Assembly (NCBI GenBank): GCA_946549035.1
Contig: CAMNQH010000005.1
Span: forward strand, 36,638 to 100,637
Reading direction: 5' to 3'
DNA from: an uncultured Lachnospiraceae bacterium
GTDB taxonomy: Bacteria > Bacillota > Clostridia > Lachnospirales > Lachnospiraceae
DNA: 64,000 nt
The notes under the pieces are model-generated. The model was not told the DNA's origin. It ran no database searches and worked only from the letters and a program-made list of their open reading frames with translations. Numbering within the stretch: the stretch's first letter is position 1; every line of letters starts with the position of its first letter. The translations under genes and the position numbers were made by a program. Positions 9,451-17,690 of this stretch are shown in pieces.

Positions 9451-10781
9451 GAATCTTGACATTGACAGAGGAAACGAAGCAGAACCTGAAAAAAGATCTT
9501 CTGAAACGCAGCCCCAACAGCTATCGGGAATATGAAGAGAAAGTGGGAGAGATCATAGAGGGGGTAAGAAAAGAGGGAGACAAGGCCGTTTTTTCTTACA
9601 CAGAGCAGTTTGATCATGTCTCCCTTACCGGCGATTCGGTCCGTGTGACGGAGGAAGAATTTCAGGAAGCTTATGAGAAGGTAGATCCGAAGCTTTTAGA
9701 CGTGATGCAAAAAGCCTTGGTGAATATCCGGGCATATCATGAAAAACAGCGGCAGTACAGCTGGTTTGACAGCAGAGAAGACGGCGTTTTGCTTGGCCAG
9801 AAGGTAACGCCTCTATCCAGCGTAGGCGTCTACGTACCGGGGGGAAAAGCTTCTTACCCTTCCTCTGTGCTGATGAACGTTATTCCGGCTAAGGTTGCCG
9901 GGGTAGAACGAATTGTTATGACAACTCCTTGCAGCCGGGAGGGAAAGGTGAATCCTGCCACACTTGCGGCAGCTAAGGAGGCAGGGGTGACGGAAATCTA
10001 CAAGGTGGGGGGCGCGCAGGCCGTGGCGGCATTGGCCTTTGGAACTGAGAGCATTCCCAAGGTAGATAAAATCGTAGGTCCTGGAAATATTTATGTGGCC
10101 TTGGCCAAAAAAGCAGTGTTCGGCCATGTGAGCATTGATTCCATTGCCGGGCCCAGCGAGATTCTGGTATTGGCGGACGAGACTGCAAATCCCCGATTTG
10201 TGGCTGCAGATCTTTTATCCCAGGCGGAGCACGATGAATTGGCCAGCGCCATTTTAATTACCACCAGCGAGAAGCTGGCCCATCAGGTATCAAAAGAGGT
10301 GGATCTGTTTACGGAAGCCTTGTCCCGGAAGGCCATTATCAAAGCCTCTTTGGAAAACTATGGTTATATCTTGGTGGCACAGAACTTAAAGGAGGCTATA
10401 GAAGCCGCCAATGAGATTGCTTCCGAGCATTTGGAGATTCTCACAAAGGATCCCTTTGCCGTGATGCAAAAGATTAAAAATGCGGGGGCTATTTTTATGG
10501 GAGAATACTCCAGCGAGCCCTTGGGAGATTATTTTGCCGGCCCCAACCATGTACTGCCTACCAACGGAACCGCAAAGTTTTTCTCTCCCTTGGGAGTGGA
10601 TGATTTCATAAAAAAGTCCAGTATTATTTCTTATTCGAAAGAAGCGTTGGAACCGATTTATCGGGATATTGCCCAGTTTGCAGCCTGCGAGCAGTTGACA
10701 GCCCACGCCAACTCCATCCAGGTGAGATTTGAAGGAGAAGACAGGAGAACAGAGCCATGCCAGAACGAAAATCACAAGTAA
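9447..10781 (+). CDS. hisD: Histidinol dehydrogenase
   Basis: Zinc enzyme oxidising L-histidinol twice with NAD+ to give L-histidine, the last two steps of the pathway. At 444 residues it is full length. Landmarks are [50 protein letters not shown], the zinc/substrate region [16 protein letters not shown] with catalytic Glu and His, [10 protein letters not shown] and [17 protein letters not shown] overlaps hisG by four bases and the 3' end overlaps hisB by 25 bases. hisC, which makes histidinol phosphate, is not in this window and must be elsewhere. Confidence 0.97.
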   Translation: MRILTLTEETKQNLKKDLLKRSPNSYREYEEKVGEIIEGVRKEGDKAVFSYTEQFDHVSLTGDSVRVTEEEFQEAYEKVDPKLLDVMQKALVNIRAYHEKQRQYSWFDSREDGVLLGQKVTPLSSVGVYVPGGKASYPSSVLMNVIPAKVAGVERIVMTTPCSREGKVNPATLAAAKEAGVTEIYKVGGAQAVAALAFGTESIPKVDKIVGPGNIYVALAKKAVFGHVSIDSIAGPSEILVLADETANPRFVAADLLSQAEHDELASAILITTSEKLAHQVSKEVDLFTEALSRKAIIKASLENYGYILVAQNLKEAIEAANEIASEHLEILTKDPFAVMQKIKNAGAIFMGEYSSEPLGDYFAGPNHVLPTNGTAKFFSPLGVDDFIKKSSIISYSKEALEPIYRDIAQFAACEQLTAHANSIQVRFEGEDRRTEPCQNENHK

Positions 10782-11347
10782 CCCGCAAAACAAGAGAAAC
10801 AGACATTAAGTTAAGCTTAAACTTAGACGGGCACTGCAATGCCCAGATAGATACGGGAATCGGTTTTTTTGATCATATGTTAGACGGCTTTACCCGTCAC
10901 GGCATGTTTGATTTGACCCTTTCAGTGGCCGGGGATTTGATTGTAGACACCCATCATTCCATTGAAGATACAGGAATTGCCTTGGGAACCGCCATTCGAA
11001 AGGCCGTAGGCAATAAAAAGGGCATGAAACGGTATGGAAGCTGTATTCTGCCCATGGATGAAACCTTGGTATTGTGCGCCATAGATATTTCCGGGAGACC
11101 ATATTTTTCTTTTGAGGGAACATTTCCTACGGAAAAAATCGGATATATGGATACGGAAATGATACGTGAATTTTTTTACGCTATCTCTTACAGCGCCATG
11201 ATGAACCTGCATATGAAAATTCTCTCCGGAACCAACAGCCATCATATGGCGGAGGGGCTGTTTAAGGCCTTTGCCAAAGCTCTGGATGAGGCTACCCAGT
11301 TGGATCCCCGGATTACGGATGTACTTTCTACGAAAGGAAGCTTATAG
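10757..11347 (+). CDS. hisB: Imidazoleglycerol-phosphate dehydratase
   Basis: Manganese enzyme dehydrating imidazoleglycerol phosphate to imidazoleacetol phosphate, step six of histidine biosynthesis. It is the monofunctional form of 196 residues (no fused phosphatase). The two metal-binding motifs [11 protein letters not shown] and [12 protein letters not shown] are present, as is the later [16 protein letters not shown] repeat. ATG 10757 lies within the end of hisD and is preceded by an AGGAG at 10-14 bases. The next gene starts nine bases after its stop. Confidence 0.96.
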   Translation: MPERKSQVTRKTRETDIKLSLNLDGHCNAQIDTGIGFFDHMLDGFTRHGMFDLTLSVAGDLIVDTHHSIEDTGIALGTAIRKAVGNKKGMKRYGSCILPMDETLVLCAIDISGRPYFSFEGTFPTEKIGYMDTEMIREFFYAISYSAMMNLHMKILSGTNSHHMAEGLFKAFAKALDEATQLDPRITDVLSTKGSL

Positions 11348-11355
11348 GTGACAGT

Positions 11356-12636
11356 ATGGAACATAAAGATTTGATCGCTTCAATTTACTTGAAACATGGA
11401 CGAGCCGTGGCAGGGCCAAATTCAGAGGAAGTTATTGAGGATATTGATGAGCGGATTCGGCAGTACAATGACGTTGGAATTGACCGGCTGCTGATTTTTG
11501 ACTTGTCCGACAGCGATCTGGAACACGAACGCCACTTGGGCATGATTAAAGAATGGAACCGGAGCATTCAGCTGCCGGTATGCGGCGGAGGCAGGGTCAA
11601 CCGCCTGGAGGATATCAAAAAGCTTCTGTATGCCGGATGTAAACAAGTAATGCTCAACGGATCCCGATCAGATGCGGCCGCCTTGGCTAAGGAGGGATGC
11701 CAGAGATTCGGAAAGGAAAAGCTTGCCTTGTCTTTAAACAATGTGGACATTCTGTTTAAGCACAAGGACGCTATGGAAGAAAGTATTTCTGAGATGATTA
11801 TCATCAATGAGGATATTGTGGATTCTGTCAGCAATGTGACCGACATCCCCTCGATTGTGATGCAGGAGCAATATGACCGAACGCGTTGGACGAAGCTGCT
11901 TCAACGAGAGCATGTCCGGGGCATCTTCGGTGATTATTTGAATCAAGTGGATACCGACGTGATGAAGTTAAAAGCTGAGCTGTCGGAACAGGGGATTGAT
12001 ACCAGGCAATTTGAATCGGCATTGGATTTTAACACGTTTAAGTTGAATTCCGACGGTATGATACCGGTGATTGTCCAGGAGTATCAGACCCAGGAGGTGC
12101 TGATGCTGGCCTATATGAATCAGGAAGCCTTTGAGCACACCATTGCATCCGGTAAAATGACGTATTACAGCCGCAGCCGGAAGCAGCTTTGGGTAAAGGG
12201 AGAGACCTCCGGCCACTACCAATACGTGAAGAGCTTGACCCTGGATTGTGATAACGACACGATTCTTGCAAAGGTTTCGCAGGTGGGAAATGCCTGCCAT
12301 ACCGGCGCTTCTAGTTGTTTCTTCCAGGAGCTTGTGAAAAAAGATTATGTGGTGAAAAATCCCTTAAAGGTATTAGAGACCGTCTATGGGGTCATTGCAG
12401 ACCGCAAGGAGCATCCCAAAGAAGGTTCCTATACCAATTATCTGTTTGAAAAAGGGATTGATAAAATTCTAAAGAAGGTGGGAGAGGAAGCCACAGAGAT
12501 TGTAATTGCCGCAAAAAATCCGGATGCAGAGGAAATCAAGTATGAAATTTCAGATTTCTTATACCATGTGATGGTGTTGATGGTGGAAAAAGGCGTTACA
12601 TGGGAGGATATTTCTCAGGAGTTGGCGCAGAGGTAG
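11356..12636 (+). CDS. hisIE: HisF-like / phosphoribosyl-AMP cyclohydrolase / phosphoribosyl-ATP pyrophosphatase fusion (HisIE with an N-terminal barrel)
   Basis: The 426-residue protein has three parts. Residues 1 to about 215 resemble the (beta-alpha)8 barrel of HisF/HisA ([43 protein letters not shown]). Residues about 230-330 are HisI, with the zinc/metal set in [21 protein letters not shown] and SCFF. Residues about 335-426 are HisE ([27 protein letters not shown]). HisI opens the adenine ring of PR-AMP and HisE removes pyrophosphate from PR-ATP. In the barrel the aspartate usual for HisF in the first strand (CLDVKDGRVVKG) is tyrosine, and the central-strand aspartate is asparagine (LSLNNVD), so the barrel is probably not a working cyclase. 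Last gene of the operon; hisA, hisF and hisH are not in this window. Confidence 0.9.
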   Translation: MEHKDLIASIYLKHGRAVAGPNSEEVIEDIDERIRQYNDVGIDRLLIFDLSDSDLEHERHLGMIKEWNRSIQLPVCGGGRVNRLEDIKKLLYAGCKQVMLNGSRSDAAALAKEGCQRFGKEKLALSLNNVDILFKHKDAMEESISEMIIINEDIVDSVSNVTDIPSIVMQEQYDRTRWTKLLQREHVRGIFGDYLNQVDTDVMKLKAELSEQGIDTRQFESALDFNTFKLNSDGMIPVIVQEYQTQEVLMLAYMNQEAFEHTIASGKMTYYSRSRKQLWVKGETSGHYQYVKSLTLDCDNDTILAKVSQVGNACHTGASSCFFQELVKKDYVVKNPLKVLETVYGVIADRKEHPKEGSYTNYLFEKGIDKILKKVGEEATEIVIAAKNPDAEEIKYEISDFLYHVMVLMVEKGVTWEDISQELAQR

Positions 12637-12642
12637 AGAGGG

Positions 12643-12861
12643 ATTTTTCTCTTTGGAGACGGACGACAATCCAGGGCCGCTATTCCTTTACAAACGCGGG
12701 TAACACTACGGCGAACTAACTGCTAACTACGACTATGGGATTCAGGAGAGCCTTCATCCCAAGTCTTCGTAAGCAGTGGATTTCGCCTTCGTTAAGAGCA
12801 CCCTGGAATGTTTGTAAAGGAATAGCGGCCCTGGATTGTCTGGGTATCGAAAGATAAAAAT
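12643..12861. repeat. Long imperfect palindrome with a perfect 31-bp stem (possible MITE-like element or structured RNA)
   Basis: This fills most of the 389-base gap between the his operon and the next gene. Arms 12665-12695 and 12810-12840 are perfect reverse complements over 31 bases (gacaatccaggg... and ...ccctggattgtc). Outside them 12643-12654 and 12850-12861 pair 11 of 12. Inside, the 114-base middle continues as an imperfect stem (ggcgaa..actgct..acga against the mirrored 12765-12787 segment) closing at TGGGAT 12736-12741 / ATCCCA 12756-12761. A short direct repeat, CCCTGGAATGT at 12801 and CCCTGGATTGT at 12829, lies in the right half. There is no U-tract on either strand, so it is not a simple terminator, and no open reading frame or clear target duplication. 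Confidence 0.8.
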
Positions 12862-12986
12862 AGCTGAGTGGGGGTGCTGTTAAGTGTAATGGGGGGCGGC
12901 TACGTGTAGTTTATTGCCAAGTGGATGGGGGAATTGTTGTCATAAAATATTGTTCTGGACATACATTTTAGTAAGAAAGACAATAG

Positions 12987-13013
12987 AGTTTACATAATTC
13001 AATTATGTAAACC
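12987..13013. promoter_or_regulatory. Palindrome upstream of the small membrane protein gene (operator or 5'UTR hairpin)
   Basis: AGTTTACATAA, five bases (TTCAA), TTATGTAAACC: a near-perfect inverted repeat that ends two bases before the TTGGAG ribosome binding site of the next gene. A closely related palindrome stands in the same position before the gene at 17329. It could be a shared repressor operator or, in RNA, a 10-bp hairpin next to the Shine-Dalgarno site. The half-site also matches, from memory, the XerD half of B. subtilis dif. Confidence 0.6.
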
Positions 13014-13025
13014 ATTGGAGTGTTT

Positions 13026-13325
13026 ATGACGACGAATACATTGGAAGAGCGGAGGCGTTATATTAATCAGATTAAGGCTTCTTTTCAGGAACCGGGAAAA
13101 TCGAATCAGTATCAGGACGTTGCGCCGGGCGGGGAGGATATGGTTCCTGCAATGGGGTATTTTAAGCTGCGGCTTTTGATTGCGGCTGCGTTGTTTGCAG
13201 CATTTGTGTATTGTGATAAGAATCATGTGAGCGTTTATACATATACTACGGATAAAATGTGCGAATATATCCAGGCGGATATGGATACGGAGCAGATTCT
13301 GGAGGCTATGAAAAAGCTGCCTTAA
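13026..13325 (+). CDS. Hypothetical small single-pass membrane protein
   Basis: Protein of about 99 residues that I do not recognise. It has a charged N-terminal part (EERRRYINQIKASF), a Gly/Pro-rich linker, one hydrophobic segment (LRLLIAAALFAAFVYC, about residues 48-64) and a short, probably extracytoplasmic tail with YTYTTDKMCEYIQ and a final amphipathic helix. ATG 13026 is preceded by TTGGAG at five bases; an in-frame GTG at 13020 is too close to that site. It is flanked by two palindromic elements upstream and has its own downstream neighbour with a separate promoter, so it is probably a one-gene unit. No function can be given. Confidence 0.65.
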   Translation: MTTNTLEERRRYINQIKASFQEPGKSNQYQDVAPGGEDMVPAMGYFKLRLLIAAALFAAFVYCDKNHVSVYTYTTDKMCEYIQADMDTEQILEAMKKLP

Positions 13326-13327
13326 AC

Positions 13328-13356
13328 TTGCGTTTTTATCATACATCGGTTATACT
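13328..13356 (+). promoter_or_regulatory. Sigma-A promoter upstream of the B12-radical SAM gene
   Basis: TTGCGT at 13328-13333, 17-base spacer, TATACT at 13351-13356. It starts just after the stop of the small membrane protein gene and lies 38 bases before the ATG at 13395, so it should drive the radical SAM / RNase G transcript. Confidence 0.75.
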
Positions 13357-13394
13357 TGTACATGAATTTAACCAACCGAGTATAAGGAGATTAT

Positions 13395-15260
13395 ATGATA
13401 AAACCAGCATTATCGGACGAGATTTTACTGTCCGTGGACAAACCGGCCCGTTATTTGGGCAATGAAGTGAATATGATAAAAAAAGACCCTTCCCAGGTGG
13501 AACTTCGGGGGGCTATGTGCTTTCCGGATGTGTACGAGATCGGCATGTCTCATTTGGGAATCCAGATTTTATATGACATGTTCAATCGCCGGGAGGATAT
13601 GTATTGTGAACGGGTCTATTCCCCCTGGCCGGATCTTCATAAGATCTTAAAAGAGCAGGAGATTCCTCTGTTTACCTTAGAGACTCAATCTCCGGTGCGT
13701 GATTTGGACTTTTTAATGATTACCATTCAATATGAAATGTGCTACACCAATATTTTACAGATTCTGGACTTAAGCCAGATTCCCCTGTCTGCCAGTGAGC
13801 GGGGAGAAAATGACCCCATTGTGATTGGCGGGGGACCTTGTACTTATAATCCGGAGCCCTTAGCGGAGTTTTTTGATTTATTTTATATTGGAGAAGGGGA
13901 GACCCAGTATGATACTTTGTTTGCGATATACAAGAAGTGTCGTGAAAGGAAGTGCAGCCGCCAGGAATTTTTAGAGGAAGCGGCGAAAGTTCCTGGTATT
14001 TATGTGCCTTCCTTATATGAGGTAACATACCATGAAGATGGCACAATTCTTTCATTTTCTCCAAAAGTAGACGGGATTCCTGCAAAAATTAAGAAGGAAA
14101 TTGTCATGGACTTGGATCATACCAGCTATCCCACTAAGCCTCTGGTTCCTTTTTTAAAAATCACCCAGGACCGTGTGGTACTGGAAATCCAAAGAGGGTG
14201 TATCCGGGGATGCCGATTCTGTCAGGCAGGCATGATTTACCGTCCTACCAGAGAACGAGGGTTAGAGCAGCTAAAAGAATGGGCCAGAGAGATGTTAAGG
14301 AGCACCGGGCACGAAGAGATTTCTTTAAGCTCCTTAAGCTCCAGTGATTATTCCCGCCTTCCGGAGCTTACGTCCTTTTTGCTGGAAGAATGCCGGGGAC
14401 GGGGAATTAATATTTCCTTGCCGTCTTTGCGTATTGACGCTTTTTCTCTGGATGTGATGAGCAAGGTGCAGGATGTGAAAAAAAGCAGCCTGACCTTTGC
14501 GCCGGAGGCAGGCTCTCAGCGTCTTCGGGACGTGATCAACAAAGGCCTTACAGAAGAAGCCATATTGGAAGGGGCAAAGGAGGCCTTTGAGGGAGGCTGG
14601 CAGAAGGTGAAGCTCTACTTTATGTTAGGGCTTCCTACTGAAACGGAAGAGGACCAAAAAGAAATCCCCCGTCTGGCAGAAAAAATTGCAACCTGTTATT
14701 ACGAGATTCCCAAAGAGCAGCGTAACGGTAAATGTCAAATTACCATCAGCACTTCCTTTTTTATTCCCAAGCCTTTTACCCCCTTCCAGTGGGCCTCCAT
14801 GTGTCCAAGACAGGAGTATTTGGCCAGGGCAAAGACCGTAAATGACGAGCTGAAGCTTCAGAAGAACAAAAAGAGCTTAAAGTATCAATGGCATGAAGCT
14901 GACGTTACGGTACTAGAAGGCGTCTTTGCAAGAGGAGACCGCCGGGTGGCGAAGGCTCTTAAGCTTGCTTACAAGAAAGGCTGTATCTTTGACGCCTGGA
15001 CGGAATTTTTTGACAATGAAAAATGGATGGAAGCCTTTGACGAGGCGGGAATTTCCATAGATTTTTACAATATCAGGAAGCGAAGCATGGATGAAGTCCT
15101 TCCCTGGGATTTTATTGACTGCGGCGTATCCAAAGAATTTTTAAAACGAGAGTGGGACAAGGCCCAGGCAGGTATTGTGACCCCTAATTGCCGTAAAAGC
15201 TGCTCCGGCTGCGGCGCGCTACAATTTGAAGGAGGTGTGTGCCTTGAAAATCAGGATTAA
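13395..15260 (+). CDS. TIGR03960-family B12-binding radical SAM protein
   Basis: A 621-residue protein with an N-terminal cobalamin-binding-like domain (MCFPDVYEIGMSHLGI, PIVIGGGPCTYNPEPLAEFFD, YIGEGE) and a radical SAM core whose cluster motif is IQRGCIRGCRFCQAG (CxxxCxxC) at about residue 273. Further core signatures are SLSSLSSSDYS and FAPEAGSQRLRDVINKG. The C-terminal region ends with a Cys cluster, CRKSCSGCGA. The reaction is not known. The family is nearly always followed by the TIGR03936 partner, as here (17-base overlap), and in some genomes the two are one polypeptide. AAGGAGATTAT precedes ATG 13395. Linkage to RNase G and ribosomal genes suggests an RNA or ribosome-related role, which is inference. 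Confidence 0.92.
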   Translation: MIKPALSDEILLSVDKPARYLGNEVNMIKKDPSQVELRGAMCFPDVYEIGMSHLGIQILYDMFNRREDMYCERVYSPWPDLHKILKEQEIPLFTLETQSPVRDLDFLMITIQYEMCYTNILQILDLSQIPLSASERGENDPIVIGGGPCTYNPEPLAEFFDLFYIGEGETQYDTLFAIYKKCRERKCSRQEFLEEAAKVPGIYVPSLYEVTYHEDGTILSFSPKVDGIPAKIKKEIVMDLDHTSYPTKPLVPFLKITQDRVVLEIQRGCIRGCRFCQAGMIYRPTRERGLEQLKEWAREMLRSTGHEEISLSSLSSSDYSRLPELTSFLLEECRGRGINISLPSLRIDAFSLDVMSKVQDVKKSSLTFAPEAGSQRLRDVINKGLTEEAILEGAKEAFEGGWQKVKLYFMLGLPTETEEDQKEIPRLAEKIATCYYEIPKEQRNGKCQITISTSFFIPKPFTPFQWASMCPRQEYLARAKTVNDELKLQKNKKSLKYQWHEADVTVLEGVFARGDRRVAKALKLAYKKGCIFDAWTEFFDNEKWMEAFDEAGISIDFYNIRKRSMDEVLPWDFIDCGVSKEFLKREWDKAQAGIVTPNCRKSCSGCGALQFEGGVCLENQD

Positions 15261-15981
15261 GTTCCGTAAATATGGGATGATGCGCTTTATCGGCCACCTG
15301 GATATGATGCGCTATTTCCAGAAGGCAATGCGCAGGGCCAACATTGACATCGCGTATTCTGAAGGGTTCAGCCCCCATCAGATTATGTCCTTCGCAGCCC
15401 CCTTAGGAGTAGGTATTACCAGCGATGGAGAATATTTGGATATAGAAGTGCATAGTTCCAAAAGCTCAAAAGAATCTTTAAGAGCTTTAAATGAAGTTAT
15501 GGTAGAAGGGGTTCAAGTTACAGAATATAAGCGTTTGCCGGACGCTGCGCCAAATGCCATGTCCTCTGTGGCGGCCTCCGCTTATACCGTACAGTTCAAA
15601 GAGGCCATTCAAAATCCCTTTTCCCTTTCGGCGCTTCAAGAAGCCCTTCATGGTTTTTATGATTGTCAGGAAGAGATAGTTGTGACAAAACAAACGAAGA
15701 AAAGCCAGCGTACCATTGACTTGAAGCCCTTCATCTATGAACTTGAAGGGATTGAGGAAGAGAATCCAGGATTCTTTTTGAAATTATCTGCCGGAAGCGG
15801 AGATAATATTAAACCAGAACTTGTACTGAAGGCTTTTTTTGATTATTTGAATCAGAATCATTGGAAGATTTATTGGGATGATTGCAGCAGGGACTTGCAA
15901 ATCCACCGTTTGGAAGTATATGCCAGGGATGACAGCGGAGGGTTTCTTCCTTTGGGAGCGGCGGGAGAAGATATTTGTTAG
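15244..15981 (+). CDS. TIGR03936-family radical SAM-associated protein
   Basis: Partner of the preceding B12-radical SAM protein, about 245 residues, function unknown. The conserved start is RIKFRKYGMMRFIGHLDMMRYFQKAMRRA, followed by FSPHQIMSFAAPLGVG and a C-terminal domain. No cluster-binding cysteines are visible, so it is not itself a radical SAM enzyme. I chose TTG 15244 since AAGGAGG lies eight bases upstream; the longer frame start (TTG 15226) would place that site inside the coding region. It overlaps the upstream gene by 17 bases and is followed after 20 bases by RNase G. Confidence 0.88.
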   Translation: MKIRIKFRKYGMMRFIGHLDMMRYFQKAMRRANIDIAYSEGFSPHQIMSFAAPLGVGITSDGEYLDIEVHSSKSSKESLRALNEVMVEGVQVTEYKRLPDAAPNAMSSVAASAYTVQFKEAIQNPFSLSALQEALHGFYDCQEEIVVTKQTKKSQRTIDLKPFIYELEGIEEENPGFFLKLSAGSGDNIKPELVLKAFFDYLNQNHWKIYWDDCSRDLQIHRLEVYARDDSGGFLPLGAAGEDIC

Positions 15982-16001
15982 ATGAGACGACGGGAAAAGG
16001 A

Positions 16002-17252
16002 ATGAGAGAACGTATGGGGCAGCGGCTGATTATTACAGATTTAACAAGAAATCAGAAAGAATATATCGTCTGTGGTTTCTTTGAGGGAAACCGTATGCTG
16101 GAGGTTACCTCCCAGCCAAAATCAGAGATTTCAGAAACCTCCGCCGCTTTTGCAGATGTTAAAAAACAGGGCGGCAAGAGTCTATTAGGGAATATTTATG
16201 TAGGGCGGGTAAAGGATGTAGTAAAAAGCTTAAACGCCGCTTTTATAGAAATTGCTCCCGGTGTTCCCTGCTATTATCCCTTGGAGGAATTGGTCAATCC
16301 CGTGTTTGTAAAAAAGGGCAAAAGTTCCGGGTTGGTTCAGGGAGACGAGCTTTGCGTTCAAGTAGAACGGGAAAGCATGAAGACCAAGCCGCCGAAGGTT
16401 ACCACAAATTTGAATTTTACCGGAAAATATCTGGTTCTGACTACCGGAAACCGTTCCCTTGGAATCTCCAAAAAGCTGCGGCAGGACACCAGAAGCCATC
16501 TTAAGGAACTCTTAGAGGCGGTGAAGCCTTCCCAGTTTGGCCTTGTGGTAAGGACCAACTGTAGGGACGCCAGGGATGAAGAGATTTTGGAAGAACTGGC
16601 TCATTTGAAACAAGAAGCGCAAAAGATACTGGAGCGCGCCAGATATCAGACTTGTTTTTCCTGCATGAAATACCAGGAACCGGAATTTATCCGGGTGTTG
16701 CGGGACGCTCCATCCAAAGATCTGGAAAAAATTGTAACGGATGATGAAGTATTATATCAGAGAATTTATCATTTTTTAGAAGAACATCAGCCAGAAGATT
16801 TAGAGAAACTGACTTTTTATAAGGATGAAATGCTTTCCTTAAGCAAATGCTATAGTCTTGAAGTAAAACTGGAAGAAGCGTTAAAAGAGCGGGTTTGGCT
16901 GAAATCCGGGGGATATCTGGTGATTCAGCCCACGGAGGCTATGACGGTAATCGACGTGAATTCCGGAAAGAGTATCGGAAAAAAGGACGTGCAGAAAGCT
17001 TATCTGAACGTAAACCTGGAAGCCGCTAAGGAAATTGCCTTTCAGATGCGGCTTAGGAATCTTTCCGGTATTATCCTGGTGGATTTTATTGATTTAATTT
17101 CACGGGAAGATCAAAAACACTTAATGGAAATCTTAAGGCAGTTTACCAGAAACGATCCCATTCCGGTTCAAGTAGTAGATATCACTAGGCTGAATCTGGT
17201 TGAAATGACCCGGAAGAAGGTAAAGAAAAGCTTAAGAGAGCAATTCATGTAA
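16002..17252 (+). CDS. rng: Ribonuclease E/G family endoribonuclease
   Basis: Single-strand-specific endoribonuclease acting in mRNA decay and rRNA maturation. About 416 residues: S1 domain (NIYVGRVKDVVKSLNAAFIEI) in the first quarter, RNase H-like and 5'-sensor regions in the middle (VVRTNCRDA), then the DNase I-like catalytic part with the two metal-binding aspartates in VIDVNSGKS and ILVDFIDL. It stops at LVEMTRKKVKKSLREQFM, just before where family members usually carry the CPxC zinc-link, so that motif is absent. ATG 16002 follows GGGAAAAGGA; ATG 16014 is an alternative. Frequently found beside L21-L27 genes in Clostridia. Full catalytic equipment apart from the zinc-link. Confidence 0.88.
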   Translation: MRERMGQRLIITDLTRNQKEYIVCGFFEGNRMLEVTSQPKSEISETSAAFADVKKQGGKSLLGNIYVGRVKDVVKSLNAAFIEIAPGVPCYYPLEELVNPVFVKKGKSSGLVQGDELCVQVERESMKTKPPKVTTNLNFTGKYLVLTTGNRSLGISKKLRQDTRSHLKELLEAVKPSQFGLVVRTNCRDARDEEILEELAHLKQEAQKILERARYQTCFSCMKYQEPEFIRVLRDAPSKDLEKIVTDDEVLYQRIYHFLEEHQPEDLEKLTFYKDEMLSLSKCYSLEVKLEEALKERVWLKSGGYLVIQPTEAMTVIDVNSGKSIGKKDVQKAYLNVNLEAAKEIAFQMRLRNLSGIILVDFIDLISREDQKHLMEILRQFTRNDPIPVQVVDITRLNLVEMTRKKVKKSLREQFM

Positions 17253-17289
17253 AGAAAATCCCGCATTATTGAATCGAATACAGATTAGA

Positions 17290-17316
17290 GGTTTACATAA
17301 ATTTATTACGTAAACC
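17290..17316. promoter_or_regulatory. Second copy of the GTTTACATAA palindrome, before the Cys-rich gene
   Basis: GGTTTACATAA, five bases (ATTTA), TTACGTAAACC, directly abutting the TAAGGAG ribosome binding site at 17317-17323. One mismatch breaks perfect symmetry. Spacing and half-sites match the element at 12987-13013. It may be an operator or a 5'UTR hairpin. I see no consensus promoter between the RNase G stop and this element. Confidence 0.6.
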
Positions 17317-17328
17317 TAAGGAGCTTTT

Positions 17329-17532
17329 ATGAAGGAAAAACGAAGGGAAAAGGCCGCAGCCATCAACTGTGAAAGCTGCGCCAATTACTGTTATGAGGAC
17401 GAATATGAATGTTATACCTGTATGGTAAATCTGGATGAAGATGAATTCTCCCGGTTTTTAACCGGTTCTTTTAGAGACTGTCCCTATTATCGCCTGGATG
17501 ATGAATATAAAGTGGTAAGGCATCAGATGTAA
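17329..17532 (+). CDS. Small cysteine-rich protein (DUF6472-like)
   Basis: A 67-residue acidic protein with paired cysteines: C14, C17, C21, C28, C31 and C50 (CESCANYC, CYTC, CPYY), suggesting a metal site. The tail LDEDEF...FRDCPYYRLDDEYKVV resembles a small uncharacterised family (DUF6472) of Clostridia, often placed just upstream of the L21-L27 genes as here. AAGGAG lies five bases before ATG 17329, and the palindrome described at 17290 abuts that site. Function unknown; a zinc ribbon-like role is inference. Confidence 0.75.
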   Translation: MKEKRREKAAAINCESCANYCYEDEYECYTCMVNLDEDEFSRFLTGSFRDCPYYRLDDEYKVVRHQM

Positions 17533-17578
17533 TGCGGCGATGGCGTGTAAAAACAGGGAAATTCCGGCAAAATAAATG

Positions 17579-17607
17579 TTGACGAATCCTAGATTTCATG
17601 CTATGAT
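17579..17607 (+). promoter_or_regulatory. Sigma-A promoter of the rplU-prp-rpmA operon
   Basis: TTGACG at 17579-17584, 17-base spacer, TATGAT at 17602-17607. It is followed by the L21 leader, leaving an 80-base 5'UTR before rplU. Confidence 0.85.
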
Positions 17608-17690
17608 ACAACGGTATGCCGCACAGCGAGGTTTCAAAGTCTGCCTATGCAGCACCGCAGCTGGCGAGTAATGATAATAGGAGGTGCCAT
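17608..17690 (+). promoter_or_regulatory. Ribosomal protein L21 leader (5'UTR autoregulatory RNA)
   Basis: The leader between the promoter and rplU matches the known Firmicutes L21 leader by position and conserved bases: GCACAGCGAGGT, an AAGTCTGC...GCAGC pairing region, CTGGCGAGTAATGATAATAGGAGGTG running into the ribosome binding site. In the described family it is thought to bind L21 and down-regulate the operon. Recognition is from memory of the motif; a covariance-model search would settle it. Confidence 0.72.

Noticed and set aside
12643..12861. Simple rho-independent terminator of the his operon
   Set aside because: The stem is far longer than usual and no U-tract follows on either strand.
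12987..17316. Pair of dif/att sites flanking an excisable 4.3-kb segment
   Set aside because: Half-sites match well but the five-base centres differ (TTCAA versus ATTTA) and the segment holds conserved housekeeping genes.
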